Shown here one piece after another: positions 35,979-45,066 of a DNA stretch of 64,000 bases (positions are counted from its first letter, which is position 1; each line of letters starts with the position of its first letter). The stretch lies in assembly GCF_011752625.1 (NCBI RefSeq), contig NZ_VWXD01000009.1, positions 1-64,000 of the forward strand, given 5' to 3'. A program made the translations under genes and the position numbers. The DNA is from Candidatus Pantoea formicae (GTDB lineage: Bacteria > Pseudomonadota > Gammaproteobacteria > Enterobacterales > Enterobacteriaceae). Below the pieces are notes generated by a model. The model searched no databases, had not been told where the DNA came from, and saw nothing but the letters and a program-made list of their open reading frames with translations.

Positions 35979-36212
35979 CGTGATAGGGTCCGGCTCTCAT
36001 ATCAGGGTGAGGAGGCGTTAATGATTTTCCTTGTTTAAGCGAACTATGCTACCAGGCGGACCTCCTGACAGCTTTTAGGAATCAAAAGCCCATGACGTTA
36101 TCAGCAGGGATTGCTATTTATTAATTCAAGCCGGTTTGCACCGGACTGAACCATAACACACGTGCCATAACGCAAATCCTGAAGATATATGCTTCACGCA
36201 ACCCCTGCTGAA

Positions 36213-37472
36213 TTATTCAAAATTGAATGCGGTCCAGTCATCAAAGAACTGATAAGAACTCGAACGTTTCGCTTTCGCCTTATACATCGCCCTGTCAGCG
36301 CTATCAAATAACTGATCAACGGATGCAGAACCGACTCCCGCAAGACTGATTCCTATGGATGCCCCGATTTTCACCTCCATTTTGTTGATAACGAATGGCT
36401 TCTGAAGGCAGTCAATAAGACGCTGCGCAACCGCTGAAGCCGCCTTGCGATTGCGGCATTTCGCGGCTACGACAAATTCATCTCCCCCGAGGCGCGCCAC
36501 TGAGTCCCCCGGGCGCATACTATGTTTTAATCGCTCACTCACCTGCTGCAGCAATAAGTCACCCGCTGCGTGCCCCAGGGTATCGTTAACCGGCTTGAAC
36601 CCGTTAAGATCGATAAAAAGCACTGTGGTGAAAGAAGGATCTTCTTCCTGAGAAAGCATCCTTCTGACTTTATCGTAAATCCAGGCCCGGTTAGGCAATC
36701 CGGTTAACGTATCCCGGGTAGCCAGTTTCTCAAGTTTCCTGATCTTCTCCATATCACGCGTGATGTCGCGTGACACCAGCACGGCGCCGATATTGTCGCC
36801 CGTAGAGGGATCACTGACACCACAGGCTTTAGTACCAAGCGTAATGTAGTGGCCGTCCCGGTGTCGTTTACGTACCTCTACGACGTCCGGCAGTACACCA
36901 CCGTCAAAGATGTGCACCAGTGCATTTCCGGCGGGTACGCGATCGTCAGGATGGAGGAAATCCACCACGCGCTTGCCGACTATCTCATCCACTGACCAAC
37001 CAATCATTTCGCTGTAAGAGGGCGAAATCGAAACGTATCTGCCGTCCTTGTCACAATGCGCGATTAAGTCGGTGCTGTTTTCAATTAAAAGCCGGTACTC
37101 GGTCGCCGTACGCAGAGCATCCTCGAGTGCTTTACGCTGACCGGTTATATCAAGGATAAATCCATTGAAATGGTTGAGAGAACTGCTGGTGTGGCATTCC
37201 GGCAGACCAGACAGGAGCACCCGACGGGTTGTCCCGTCAAGGCAGTTTACAGGCACTTCTATATGGAAAGGGGTTAACATTTCCAGCGCTGCAGTAAGTT
37301 GCTGGGCAATCGTTTCATCATCATCAGCTTGTGCGAACTCAAGCCAGGCACTCAGCGTAACGCCTTTCAGTGCGGGGAGCAGGCCCTCAGGGCTTTCCTG
37401 ACTGGCAATACAGATGCCACGGGCGTCAGTGGACCAAACGGCAGAAAGCGTAGGTTTGATCACAAGGCTCAT
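36213..37472 (-). CDS. PAS-GGDEF diguanylate cyclase
   Basis: 419 aa, cytoplasmic. A divergent N-terminal sensory region (residues 1-115, PAS-like, ending FILDITGQRKALEDAL), then a PAS/PAC domain (YRLLIENSTDLIAHCDKDG ... VLVSRDITRDMEK), then a GGDEF domain with TRDTLTGLPNRAW, DLNGFKPVND and RLGGDEFVV. An RxxD inhibitory site (RPGD) lies five residues before GGDEF. It should make c-di-GMP with product feedback. The PAS ligand is unknown. No operon partner; the start at ATG 37472 is preceded by a purine-rich stretch (AAAGCGGAG). Confidence 0.92.
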   Translation of the reverse strand: MSLVIKPTLSAVWSTDARGICIASQESPEGLLPALKGVTLSAWLEFAQADDDETIAQQLTAALEMLTPFHIEVPVNCLDGTTRRVLLSGLPECHTSSSLNHFNGFILDITGQRKALEDALRTATEYRLLIENSTDLIAHCDKDGRYVSISPSYSEMIGWSVDEIVGKRVVDFLHPDDRVPAGNALVHIFDGGVLPDVVEVRKRHRDGHYITLGTKACGVSDPSTGDNIGAVLVSRDITRDMEKIRKLEKLATRDTLTGLPNRAWIYDKVRRMLSQEEDPSFTTVLFIDLNGFKPVNDTLGHAAGDLLLQQVSERLKHSMRPGDSVARLGGDEFVVAAKCRNRKAASAVAQRLIDCLQKPFVINKMEVKIGASIGISLAGVGSASVDQLFDSADRAMYKAKAKRSSSYQFFDDWTAFNFE

Positions 37473-37976
37473 TCTTTTGAACTCCGCTTTAGACTGTCGA
37501 TACTGACTAACCTCAATACGTATTGTGAGAGAAACCCTTTATCAGTCACCGCCGTTACTGGTGTCCATTATTTCCAGGATAAAGAGTTTCATTTTAGGTA
37601 TGGCAACCATGCTTAGCGTTGTAGATAAACCTGCAGAAATCAAACTGCGAACGACTTCTGGAATAATGAACCCGTCTTACACCAGGGCAGTTGCGATATC
37701 AGCGATTATCGGCTGACGTGGCTGTAGACTTCATACAATAATCCGCTGAGATGAGATCTTTTGTCCTGCAGACATCAGGGAAGACATCTTTACGACCAAT
37801 AGCTGACTGTAACTGGTAGGGTGAGAACTGCTTAAAAGGGAAAACAAATCCCACTGTCTCTGCGCTGCCTGGCTTTATAGCCCCGAGCGTAAAGCCACAC
37901 CATCACTTCATAATGCTGTTGCATAAGACGCCATCATTTGCGAAAATTTCGAATAATAGATACAGGAGGTGTTCAT
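37473..37976. other. Intergenic, no gene supported
   Basis: About 500 bases between divergent genes, with only short unsupported frames. Presumably holds the promoters of the GGDEF gene and of the toxin-antitoxin operon. Confidence 0.4.
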
Positions 37977-38435
37977 ATGACACAACTTCAGAATAAGCTT
38001 CCTTCTCTGCAGGAAGCGGAACTTGCGCGCCTGTGTAGCCGGGAACTCTCCGCCGTACTTGAAACACGTGCAGAGTCTCAGCAGGTTTCACTCACTGACA
38101 AACGTGGCCAGATCCATAATGTCAGCATTCCGGTCAGCGCGCTGCGCATGCTGGTTGATGTGCTCACTGAGCTGGGTGAAGGAAACGCCGTGCGTCTTGT
38201 TCCGGTAGGGGCAGAAATGACAACGCAGGAAGTAGCCGATCTCCTGAACATTTCGCGTCCTACATTGATCCGTCTTCTGGACAATGGGGAACTGCCTTAC
38301 CACCGTACGGGAAACCGCCGTAAAATCCGCTACGTGGATGCGCTTGCATACCGCAACAAACTGGTAAATCAAAGGCATGAAGCGCTTGATGAGTTGGGTG
38401 CCCTCGATCAGGAACTTGGGCTGGGTTACGAATGA
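37977..38435 (+). CDS. Antitoxin with excisionase-type HTH (VapB-like partner)
   Basis: 152 aa. The C-terminal half has a MerR/Xis-like winged helix: MTTQEVADLLNISRPTLIRL followed by DNGELPYHRTGNRRKI. The N-terminal half (SRELSAVLETR ... SIPVSALRMLVDVL) is helical. Start ATG 37977 has a perfect AGGAGGTG 7 bases upstream. Its stop overlaps the start of the PIN-domain gene (ATGA), the usual layout of an antitoxin-toxin operon. Likely binds the toxin and its own promoter. Confidence 0.85.
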   Translation: MTQLQNKLPSLQEAELARLCSRELSAVLETRAESQQVSLTDKRGQIHNVSIPVSALRMLVDVLTELGEGNAVRLVPVGAEMTTQEVADLLNISRPTLIRLLDNGELPYHRTGNRRKIRYVDALAYRNKLVNQRHEALDELGALDQELGLGYE

Positions 38436-39007
38436 GCTCAGGTTATACCGTAGTATTTGATGCCTGCGTTCTCTACCCCGCACCGCTGCGCAGCTTCCTG
38501 ATGTACCTTGCTGCCGGAGGGCAGTTTCGCGCTAGATGGAGTGAAGATATCCATGAAGAGTGGATCCGAAACGTATTGCTCAATCGTACCGAACTTAACC
38601 GGGCCCAGCTGGAGCGTGTCCGTGCCTTAATGGACCGTCACGTGCCCGATGCGCTGGTAACCGGATATCAGTCTCTGATTGAATCCATCAGGGGATTGCC
38701 TGATGAGGACGACAGACATGTTGTCGCAGCTGCAATTGTGGCTCAGGCGGAAGGGATTGTGACGTTTAACCTCAGGGATTTTCCTGAGGAGGTGCTGTCG
38801 GTATGGAATCTGCGAGCCATTCACCCTGACAGCTTTATCACGGACCTCACCGAACTGGACATCACTGTTGTGATAGACGCAGCCCGTCGGCAGCGCGCCA
38901 GCCTCTTGTCTCCGCCTTTCACCCCGGATGAATATCTTGATTGCCTGCTACGGCAGCAACTTCCGGAGACGGTATCCCGGTTACGACCTCTGGCCGCGCT
39001 AATCTGA
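38432..39007 (+). CDS. PIN-domain toxin (VapC-like ribonuclease)
   Basis: 191 aa. PIN-domain acidic residues are visible: VFDACVLYP near the N-terminus, EDIHEEWIRN, PDEDDRHVVAAAIVAQAEGI and VTFNLRDFP, together forming the Mg-binding site of PIN nucleases. It belongs to the longer PIN subfamily found with HTH-type antitoxins. Overlaps the upstream antitoxin gene by 4 bases. Probable RNA-cleaving toxin for plasmid maintenance. Confidence 0.85.
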   Translation: MSSGYTVVFDACVLYPAPLRSFLMYLAAGGQFRARWSEDIHEEWIRNVLLNRTELNRAQLERVRALMDRHVPDALVTGYQSLIESIRGLPDEDDRHVVAAAIVAQAEGIVTFNLRDFPEEVLSVWNLRAIHPDSFITDLTELDITVVIDAARRQRASLLSPPFTPDEYLDCLLRQQLPETVSRLRPLAALI

Positions 39008-39071
39008 ATATCCGCACATTCAGGGCGTTGTGGTGTGGTACTGCAAGACTGATTATTAGGATGGATGCCTT

Positions 39072-40109
39072 CTAATCAGGCCAGTTATCCATTTCCATTA
39101 GTCCGACCATTGCGCCTTTATGTGCTTCCACCATACGGATATAACGCATCAACGTCTGAGTCTGCGTCCAGGTGCCCTCCTGCATAATTTGCGCGATCGA
39201 AATGCCCTTTCTCGCCATATCCTGCGCGGCACCGACGCGTGCGCTGTGACCACTCCAGCTGGAGTAGCGTCCTTTGTTAGTTTTTACTCGGTGCATCTCG
39301 CCTGCCAAGCGTCTGGCGCGGCGCCAGATATCTTCCAAGCAGGGCGCACTCATGGGCACTTCAGTGACTGACGTAATTTTGTTAGACCGGTGTATGGGGC
39401 AAAACAGAACCGCGTCGGGTTCGCCAGCCAGACCCGCCGCATTAATCCAGTCCATCAGCCGCTCAGAAGAGCGCGCGCTGAGCGCCTTCACGATGCCGCC
39501 CGACTGAAGGATAGTTTTGGTCCAGCCCACGTCAAGGATAATGCGCCCATCAGCCGCGCGCGAGATGTCACGTACGCGAAGTCGCGATAACTCGCTCATA
39601 CGCAGCAATGTGCTGTACGCCACGTGCACGAAAGCCAGATCCCGCAGGTGCTGGAGCCGGGGAGAGCTCTTCCAGGCTGCATCGAGACGGTTCAGATCCG
39701 GCCGGCAGAACGGTACCGCCTGGCCGGTACGCTCGCCGGAGATGACGGCCGTACGGTTTATTTTCTTTTTTGCACGCACAACGTCGGGAGAAACGGTCGG
39801 CGGGACCAGCCCGGCGTTACGGTGTAACATTGACATCAGCGCCGCGTGTACCGATATGGTCGAAGTTGACCGGCCAAGAGACTCGAGATAAAACAGGTAG
39901 TCCTGCATGTCCTCCGGTGACATAGGCAGGAACGATCGCCGGTTTTCCTGAGTCCAGCGCCAGCAGATCCGCATCACACTGAGCAACTGGCGCCACGTGT
40001 TGGGTGAAAAAGCCTCGCGATGCCGGACGAACGCCGCCAGCTTCGCAGTGAGATCGTCACCGGCGCCGCCGCTTAGGGCCAGACCGCTAAAACCGGATAT
40101 ATCGTTCAT
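39072..40109 (-). CDS. Cre-like tyrosine recombinase
   Basis: 345 aa, closely resembling P1 Cre along its length: the N-terminal core-binding part (REAFSPNTWRQLLSVMRICW, then SMLHRNAGL), catalytic Arg in LLRMSELSRLRVRDISR, Lys in VGWTKT, the WSGHSARVGAAQDMARKG box holding His-x-x-Arg, and the nucleophile Tyr in MRYIR. Cre resolves plasmid dimers at loxP-like sites. An inverted repeat lies at 40145-40201, immediately upstream; see that entry. Together with the ResD-like protein this gives two possible dimer-resolution systems. Confidence 0.92.
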   Translation of the reverse strand: MNDISGFSGLALSGGAGDDLTAKLAAFVRHREAFSPNTWRQLLSVMRICWRWTQENRRSFLPMSPEDMQDYLFYLESLGRSTSTISVHAALMSMLHRNAGLVPPTVSPDVVRAKKKINRTAVISGERTGQAVPFCRPDLNRLDAAWKSSPRLQHLRDLAFVHVAYSTLLRMSELSRLRVRDISRAADGRIILDVGWTKTILQSGGIVKALSARSSERLMDWINAAGLAGEPDAVLFCPIHRSNKITSVTEVPMSAPCLEDIWRRARRLAGEMHRVKTNKGRYSSWSGHSARVGAAQDMARKGISIAQIMQEGTWTQTQTLMRYIRMVEAHKGAMVGLMEMDNWPD

Positions 40110-40144
40110 GTTTACTCAGTATTCGTCCGCTTATCAGAAAACAA

Positions 40145-40201
40145 CGCTACGTAAATTCTGAGGAAAGAGCAGGGGAGATGCCCGTCAGATTTTACGTAGC
40201 G
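40145..40201. repeat. 17-bp inverted repeat upstream of the Cre-like gene
   Basis: Left arm CGCTACGTAAATTCTGA (40145-40161) and right arm TCAGATTTTACGTAGCG (40185-40201) are complementary except for one base; the spacer is 23 bp. It lies 36 bp before the recombinase start. It could be the recombination site or an operator. The spacing does not match loxP (13-8-13), so I do not call it a lox site. Confidence 0.75.
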
Positions 40202-40734
40202 CTGCCGGAGTTTTAGCCGCCTGCGTTCGCTCCCGCTATTGGCAGGACAGCCTTAGTTTCTCGCCGTTGCGTATAAATGGCCCGAAAGGTCAGGATCCGA
40301 CCTGGATCCGCATGATACAGGGTTTCCGAGCTCCTGTCTGGCCTTATATAAGTATAATTATATGAGGTTAGGATTTCAGGAAAAATGTTAGTTTCTCTCT
40401 GGTTGGATCGTTCAAGTATCTGAAGTTATAGTTGATTCGCTTTTAATACCTTATTTAATCTACAAATGTGAATTAGGGTATCCGTCCGTTTACAACATTA
40501 ATAACTGATCATTGTATCTAACTGGGGGGAAGGTCAGGTGATGTTGACTATTCAATTTCCCTTTGTCGGCATGTAAACATATCAATCATTGTTGACGCTC
40601 AGTAGGTTTGTCAGTTTTTGTAAGGTTTTACTACCGACTTATGCTACCTTATTGTACTAGGATAAGTTATACCCTTCGAAAAACTAAAGAATTATAATAT
40701 TTATAAACAGTATTTTTATTAAAAAAGGATTTTT
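40202..40734. other. Intergenic, start of AT-rich island
   Basis: No gene supported. GC content falls sharply from about 40330 onward. Presumably holds the promoter of the gene at 40735. Confidence 0.4.
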
Positions 40735-40965
40735 ATGTATAAAGCTACTTATTACTTTGTCTTTTTAATTTTAACAATTATCTCATTAGCACTTACTTTG
40801 TACGGATTATCTAATTATCTAGATTTTACCGTCACATGGCAATATGTGAACATAAGTGAAGAAAAGACAATTGGATTTTTGGAATTAGTTTTATTTGGCG
40901 CTTTCAGCTTATACCTCGGTACTGCATTTCACTCAGATGGAATACTAAAATATAAAACATCATAA
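40735..40965 (+). CDS. Small membrane protein, 76 aa
   Basis: Two hydrophobic segments (YYFVFLILTIISLALTLYG and IGFLELVLFGAFSLYLGTAF) with a short polar loop between. Low GC, AAAAGGAT upstream of ATG. Family not recognised. It precedes another membrane protein gene; together they may form a unit brought in with the island. Confidence 0.55.
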   Translation: MYKATYYFVFLILTIISLALTLYGLSNYLDFTVTWQYVNISEEKTIGFLELVLFGAFSLYLGTAFHSDGILKYKTS

Positions 40966-41013
40966 ATCTGTGGAATAATAGGTATAATATCTGGGTGCAC
41001 ATCTCTAAGTGTC

Positions 41014-41610
41014 ATGATTTTATTTCCTTCCTTTTCATGGGCACTGCTTATCTCTGGCATATTATGTTTATATGCTGCACTTGCACCAATTATTAATGAA
41101 ATCAACAAACGAATGAACAGTTGGGAGAAAGGTACAATATCGGCCACTCTTGCTTTCTTCATATTGTACTACTTAAACTACCAGAGCAACATACTGATTA
41201 ATGAAGTGTTTTCTGTAGACCCTAAACACTTCCCTTTTACGCGTATAGTGTCCGCATTCATAGTGGCATCCCCACTTCTTTTCTTGATCAGCTTTATTAC
41301 CTTAATTATCATTTTTATAATGTTATTCATGAAAAGCAATAGCAATAAAAAAAACACTTTCTTCCTACTTTGCGCTGCATTTGCGGCTTTAACGACATTT
41401 TTATTTAGCACTCCTTTAATAAACAATGGTAAAAATATCATTAAAAGTGTAGCTTCTATAGTTGATTTTAATTCAAAGTCAATTTGTACAAATGTTAAAA
41501 ACAATGTGGGCGTTATTTTCTTAAATGATAGATATGATTTAATTTTAACTGATAATGTGAATAACAAAAAACATTCTTATGAAGTTAAAACTTGTCAGTT
41601 GAGCAATTGA
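41014..41610 (+). CDS. Membrane protein with periplasmic/extracytoplasmic tail, 198 aa
   Basis: Four hydrophobic segments: about residues 4-28, 44-60, 86-108 (VASPLLFLISFITLIIIFIM) and 120-136, then a polar tail of about 60 residues ending YEVKTCQLSN with three cysteines in all. Very AT-rich. Family not recognised. The size and island context are compatible with an immunity-type membrane protein, but nothing proves this. Confidence 0.5.
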   Translation: MILFPSFSWALLISGILCLYAALAPIINEINKRMNSWEKGTISATLAFFILYYLNYQSNILINEVFSVDPKHFPFTRIVSAFIVASPLLFLISFITLIIIFIMLFMKSNSNKKNTFFLLCAAFAALTTFLFSTPLINNGKNIIKSVASIVDFNSKSICTNVKNNVGVIFLNDRYDLILTDNVNNKKHSYEVKTCQLSN

Positions 41611-41655
41611 ATAAAATTGGACCTTCGTGAGTAACTAGGTGGAGTTAGCCATCGT

Positions 41656-41703
41656 ATGTTTGTGTCAGGCGGTAAAGTTAATGGAGTTCCAACCAAACCA
41701 TGA
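41656..41703 (+). pseudogene. C-terminal tail of a lost polymorphic toxin
   Basis: Fifteen codons MFVSGGKVNGVPTKP end with TGA that overlaps the next ATG (ATGA). The motif SGGKVNG-P-KP looks like the end of a toxin domain of the Rhs/CDI kind. Inferred from its position directly before an immunity-like gene; low certainty. Confidence 0.35.
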
Positions 41704-42221
41704 ACAATAGCAAATTGAATTTATTGAAAAAACTCCAATGGCTTGATTGGGGAACACTTTTCATAGGCGTAAAAGGCCTTCCAGGCGTCTCAATTGACCC
41801 TACAGACATTAGCGATTATGCATGCAATAAAATCAACGAAGTTGAGGAAGAAAATGACGTTTTTATTTCTGTAGCCGAACTTGCCTATTGTGATGAGATC
41901 TCTGATGAAACCATAAAACATCTTGAGCGACTTGCAGAGTGGGAAAATATAGACATACATCTGTCGGCAAGAAAGTGGAGACTAGTTGCATTTATAATCC
42001 TTTTGGAAAATCTGAATGATGACTATATTTATGCACTATTAGATTTGAATGATTTCTGGAATAAATGGGAAGGAAACGATACACCAGATATTGTTCAAGG
42101 AGTGGGCAACAACATGAACCCATCAGAATTTTACAGCATGGATAATTTTAAAGAAGTAATGTTTAAAAACAAAAAATGGATTAATGAAGAAATCAATGCA
42201 ATTAACAAGACCATGAATTAG
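41700..42221 (+). CDS. DUF2247-like immunity protein
   Basis: 173-aa acidic soluble protein. The order LDWGTLFIGVKGLPGVSIDP, then DISDYACNKI, a middle acidic helix, RKWRLVAFIILLEN and a WNKWEG segment matches the DUF2247 family, which often lies next to polymorphic toxins. The stop of a possible toxin tail overlaps its start by 4 bases. It is very AT-rich, so foreign. If so, this is an orphan immunity gene that could protect the host cell from kin carrying the cognate toxin. Confidence 0.65.
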   Translation: MNNSKLNLLKKLQWLDWGTLFIGVKGLPGVSIDPTDISDYACNKINEVEEENDVFISVAELAYCDEISDETIKHLERLAEWENIDIHLSARKWRLVAFIILLENLNDDYIYALLDLNDFWNKWEGNDTPDIVQGVGNNMNPSEFYSMDNFKEVMFKNKKWINEEINAINKTMN

Positions 42222-42640
42222 TACATAATATTCTGAATATGGTCAACTTAAATTTTAGACGTACTATGAAAGACTTAATATCAGAATTACTTTCTATTTC
42301 GATCGGATCCTATTTTATGGATGGTTGCTCAGCATGAACATCAGCAGCGGGATATCGTATGCTGTGGTGATTTCAGCTTTTATCCGGGCCTGTTTATTGA
42401 TGAGCAGGAATTCGTGCAATAGGTCAATCCGCTGAGCCGTTGTTGCACGCATACATTTATCGGCGTACCGGTGCCATGGAGGGGAGTTTGAATGTTTTAA
42501 GCATTGAGGAAGAGAGTTATCAATACAGCTTTAATGACATTTTCATTACCCAACACTACATTTAACATAATTAGCATTGTGCGCACTTTAATTTGTTACT
42601 CCAAAACTCTAATGTCGTACGGGGTGCGGACGATTTCCTG
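42222..42640. other. Decayed sequence, no gene seen
   Basis: Short plus-strand fragments with good codon use appear at 42310-42460, but no frame continues. Looks like old remnants next to the ISNCY element. Confidence 0.35.
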
Positions 42641-42659
42641 GACCTTCAGGAGATAATTC

Positions 42660-44062
42660 ATGCACTCATATGAGGATCGTATCCGTGCTGTCGAGCTTTA
42701 CTTCAGGTATGGCAAAAGGCTGACCGTTGTTGTCAGGGAGTTTTGGGCTATCCGTCCTTTTTCCAGGGTTTCCCGGCTGAGGACGCAACTGATGACGGCT
42801 TACGGTTCGGAGTGCTTTACGATGAATGAAGTTAACCGCCTCAAGATCCTGCAGGATGTCATTGATGGCAGGCTCACCACTTCGCTTGCATCACAACGAC
42901 TTGGCCTCACGGACCGCCACTGCCGGCGTCTGCTTGCGCGTTATCGCGAGTCCGGGCCGCTGGTACTGGCGAACCGCCGCCGTGGATTGCGTGGTAATCG
43001 CCAGCTTGTGCCCGGCCTTGCTGAATTTGCTCTGGGCTTCATCCGCGATAACTACGCCGACTTTGGATCCCACACGCTCGTCGTCAGCCCCGCATTTATC
43101 AGCCGCGCCTGCGGTGGGATTGCCTGGGCGAGCTTATCCAGAACGACGGCTCTCACCATGACTGGCTCGAAGGCCGCGCGCAAAAATGCTGCCTTCTGGT
43201 TTATATTGATGATGCGACCGGCCGTCTGATGCACTTGAGCTTCTGTCAGAGTGAGTCAGCCTTTGATTACATGGTGGCTACCCGCGACTACATTGAAAAA
43301 CACGGCAAGCCGGTGGCGTTTTACAGTGACAAACATGCGGTGTTTCGCGTCAGTCAGGCCGAAACACGACGTACCGGCATAACGCAGTTCGGACGCGCAC
43401 TGCATGACTTGAACATCGATCTTATCTGTGCCAACAGCTCTCAGGCCAAGGGTCGCGTTGAGCGCGCCAATCTGACACTGCAGGATCGGCTGGTTAAGGA
43501 GATGCGCCTGGAGAATATCACCGGCATTGATGGCACCAACGCCTGGATCGAAACGTTCATCAACGACTTCAACCGCCGCTTTGCCAGACCGCCAAAATAC
43601 CCGAAAAACCTTCATCGTACGGTCTCAGAGAGCCACCTGGAGCTGGACGACATTTTCGCCTGGCAGACACTGCGGACGCTCTCAAAAGCCCTGACTTTTT
43701 AGTATGATAAAATTCTTTATCTGGTTGAGCCTACTGAGGAAAACTCACGTATAGCCGGAGAAAAAATCTTCGCATTTGATTTTCCGAACAGCACGCTTGC
43801 ATTCCGCCATGGAAACAAAACGCTGAAATATCAGATGTTCGATAAGCTTGACTGCATCAGTCAGGGACGCATCGTTGATAACAAAAGGCTGGGTGCGGTG
43901 CTGAGGCTGGCGCAGGAAAAACAGGAAGAGCTTAAAGCTGCAGGAAAATGAAAGCGCAGCCAGAGTATGCCTAGAAGGCGGGCGCAGATTCAGGCTCAGC
44001 TCAGGGCCATCAATCCGGTTCTGGCTGAACCATCACTCTTCAAATCCAGCCTGAAAAAATAA
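42660..44062 (+). pseudogene. Decayed ISNCY-type (ISPlu15-like) transposase gene
   Basis: The first 30 codons (MHSYEDRIRAVELYFRYGKR) look like the start of an IS3-family OrfA fused to an ISNCY-type transposase. The latter starts about 42820 (NEVNRLKILQDVIDGRLTT), continues with LAEFALGFIRDNYADFGS, is broken by frameshifts and deletion between 43070 and 43200, resumes at RLMHLSFCQSESAFDYM and VAFYSDKHAVFRVSQAETRR, then carries TAG at 43700-43702 where Gln is expected (ALTF-stop-YDKILYLVEP), and runs in pieces to TAA near 44062. Not functional. Confidence 0.8.
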
Positions 44063-44602
44063 GCCACTGCCCTTTTCTCTACCTCAGAAATCAGCAAAAG
44101 GTGACATTTTAAATCGGGAAATCATGGTGACATTTTCAATAAGGAAAGACAGAAATGGTCAACGGGGGGGTTGTAAGCTGGCGCCGCGTCACTGGGAATC
44201 ATCATAACGGTCGGAGCCTCAGTTATTACGGTAAAACCCGACCAGGTTCACAGGCATCCATGGGTTTTGGTCACCTGATTAAAGCGAATGTTATTAACTG
44301 AGTTGGAGTAAAAAAACATTTAACCTTTAGGATAAATACTGCATAAGGAAATGATTAAGCTATTTCTTAAAATATTTAAAAGAATATTGACTTAGCATTC
44401 AAATAACTTGGTTGCTTATTCATTATCTAAAAAAATTCATGGGCAGGTGATGAATTTCAAAAAAATGTTGCAATATTCCCCATGACGTTACTGTCAATGT
44501 TTTGTTATGAAGCATTAAAAAAAACAACATTTACCTACTGAGTCGTTGCAAGCCCAGTACGGCTGAAGCATGCTTATAAAAATATTTAGTTGAGGTGATG
44601 CA
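44063..44602. other. Intergenic, AT-rich
   Basis: Two GTGACATTTT motifs (about 44102 and 44130) probably mark the end of the ISNCY element. The rest is AT-rich without a supported gene. Confidence 0.4.
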
Positions 44603-44788
44603 ATGCATAAAATCATCAAGTGGGGCGTGAGAGTCGCCGGAAGCATTTCATTAACCTCTCTAATTTCAATCCCATTCGGTCATTACTCCTCACCCTGCCT
44701 TACCGCGCTGGACTGCATCATGCTTTCGATGTGGGGGCATACGGAATGGGAAAACTACAGAGATAAGCGAGACAGCAATGATGAGTGA
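44603..44788 (+). CDS. Small hypothetical protein, 61 aa
   Basis: ATG at 44603 with GAGGTGATGCA upstream. A basic N-terminus (MHKIIKWGVRVAG), a moderately hydrophobic middle with two cysteines, and a hydrophilic tail (EWENYRDKRDSNDE). Family not recognised. Followed by a perfect TCCTCTCC/GGAGAGGA palindrome at 44791-44806. Confidence 0.5.
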   Translation: MHKIIKWGVRVAGSISLTSLISIPFGHYSSPCLTALDCIMLSMWGHTEWENYRDKRDSNDE

Positions 44789-45066
44789 CATCCTCTCCGG
44801 AGAGGACACCTGTGACCTGATAATCTTCACACGTAGCTAATTAACTGTTAATGACTTCCTGACGTCAGAAAATCAATGCAGGGGCTCTTTACCTGCACAA
44901 ATCTTTGAACTCCTCTCTGAAATTCCTGGAAGAAGTCTCAGTGATAAATGCCTGTGCCATATCAACTTATGAATATCTGACTGCCTATACATATTTACAC
45001 CGATGACTCACACAGGTCGGCATGCCGCCAGATGCCCGTGCTGACTCAAATCTTATGGAGCCGCAA

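Noticed and set aside
40145..40201. loxP-type site
   Set aside because: The inverted arms are 17 bp with a 23-bp spacer, not 13-8-13, so I report only an inverted repeat.
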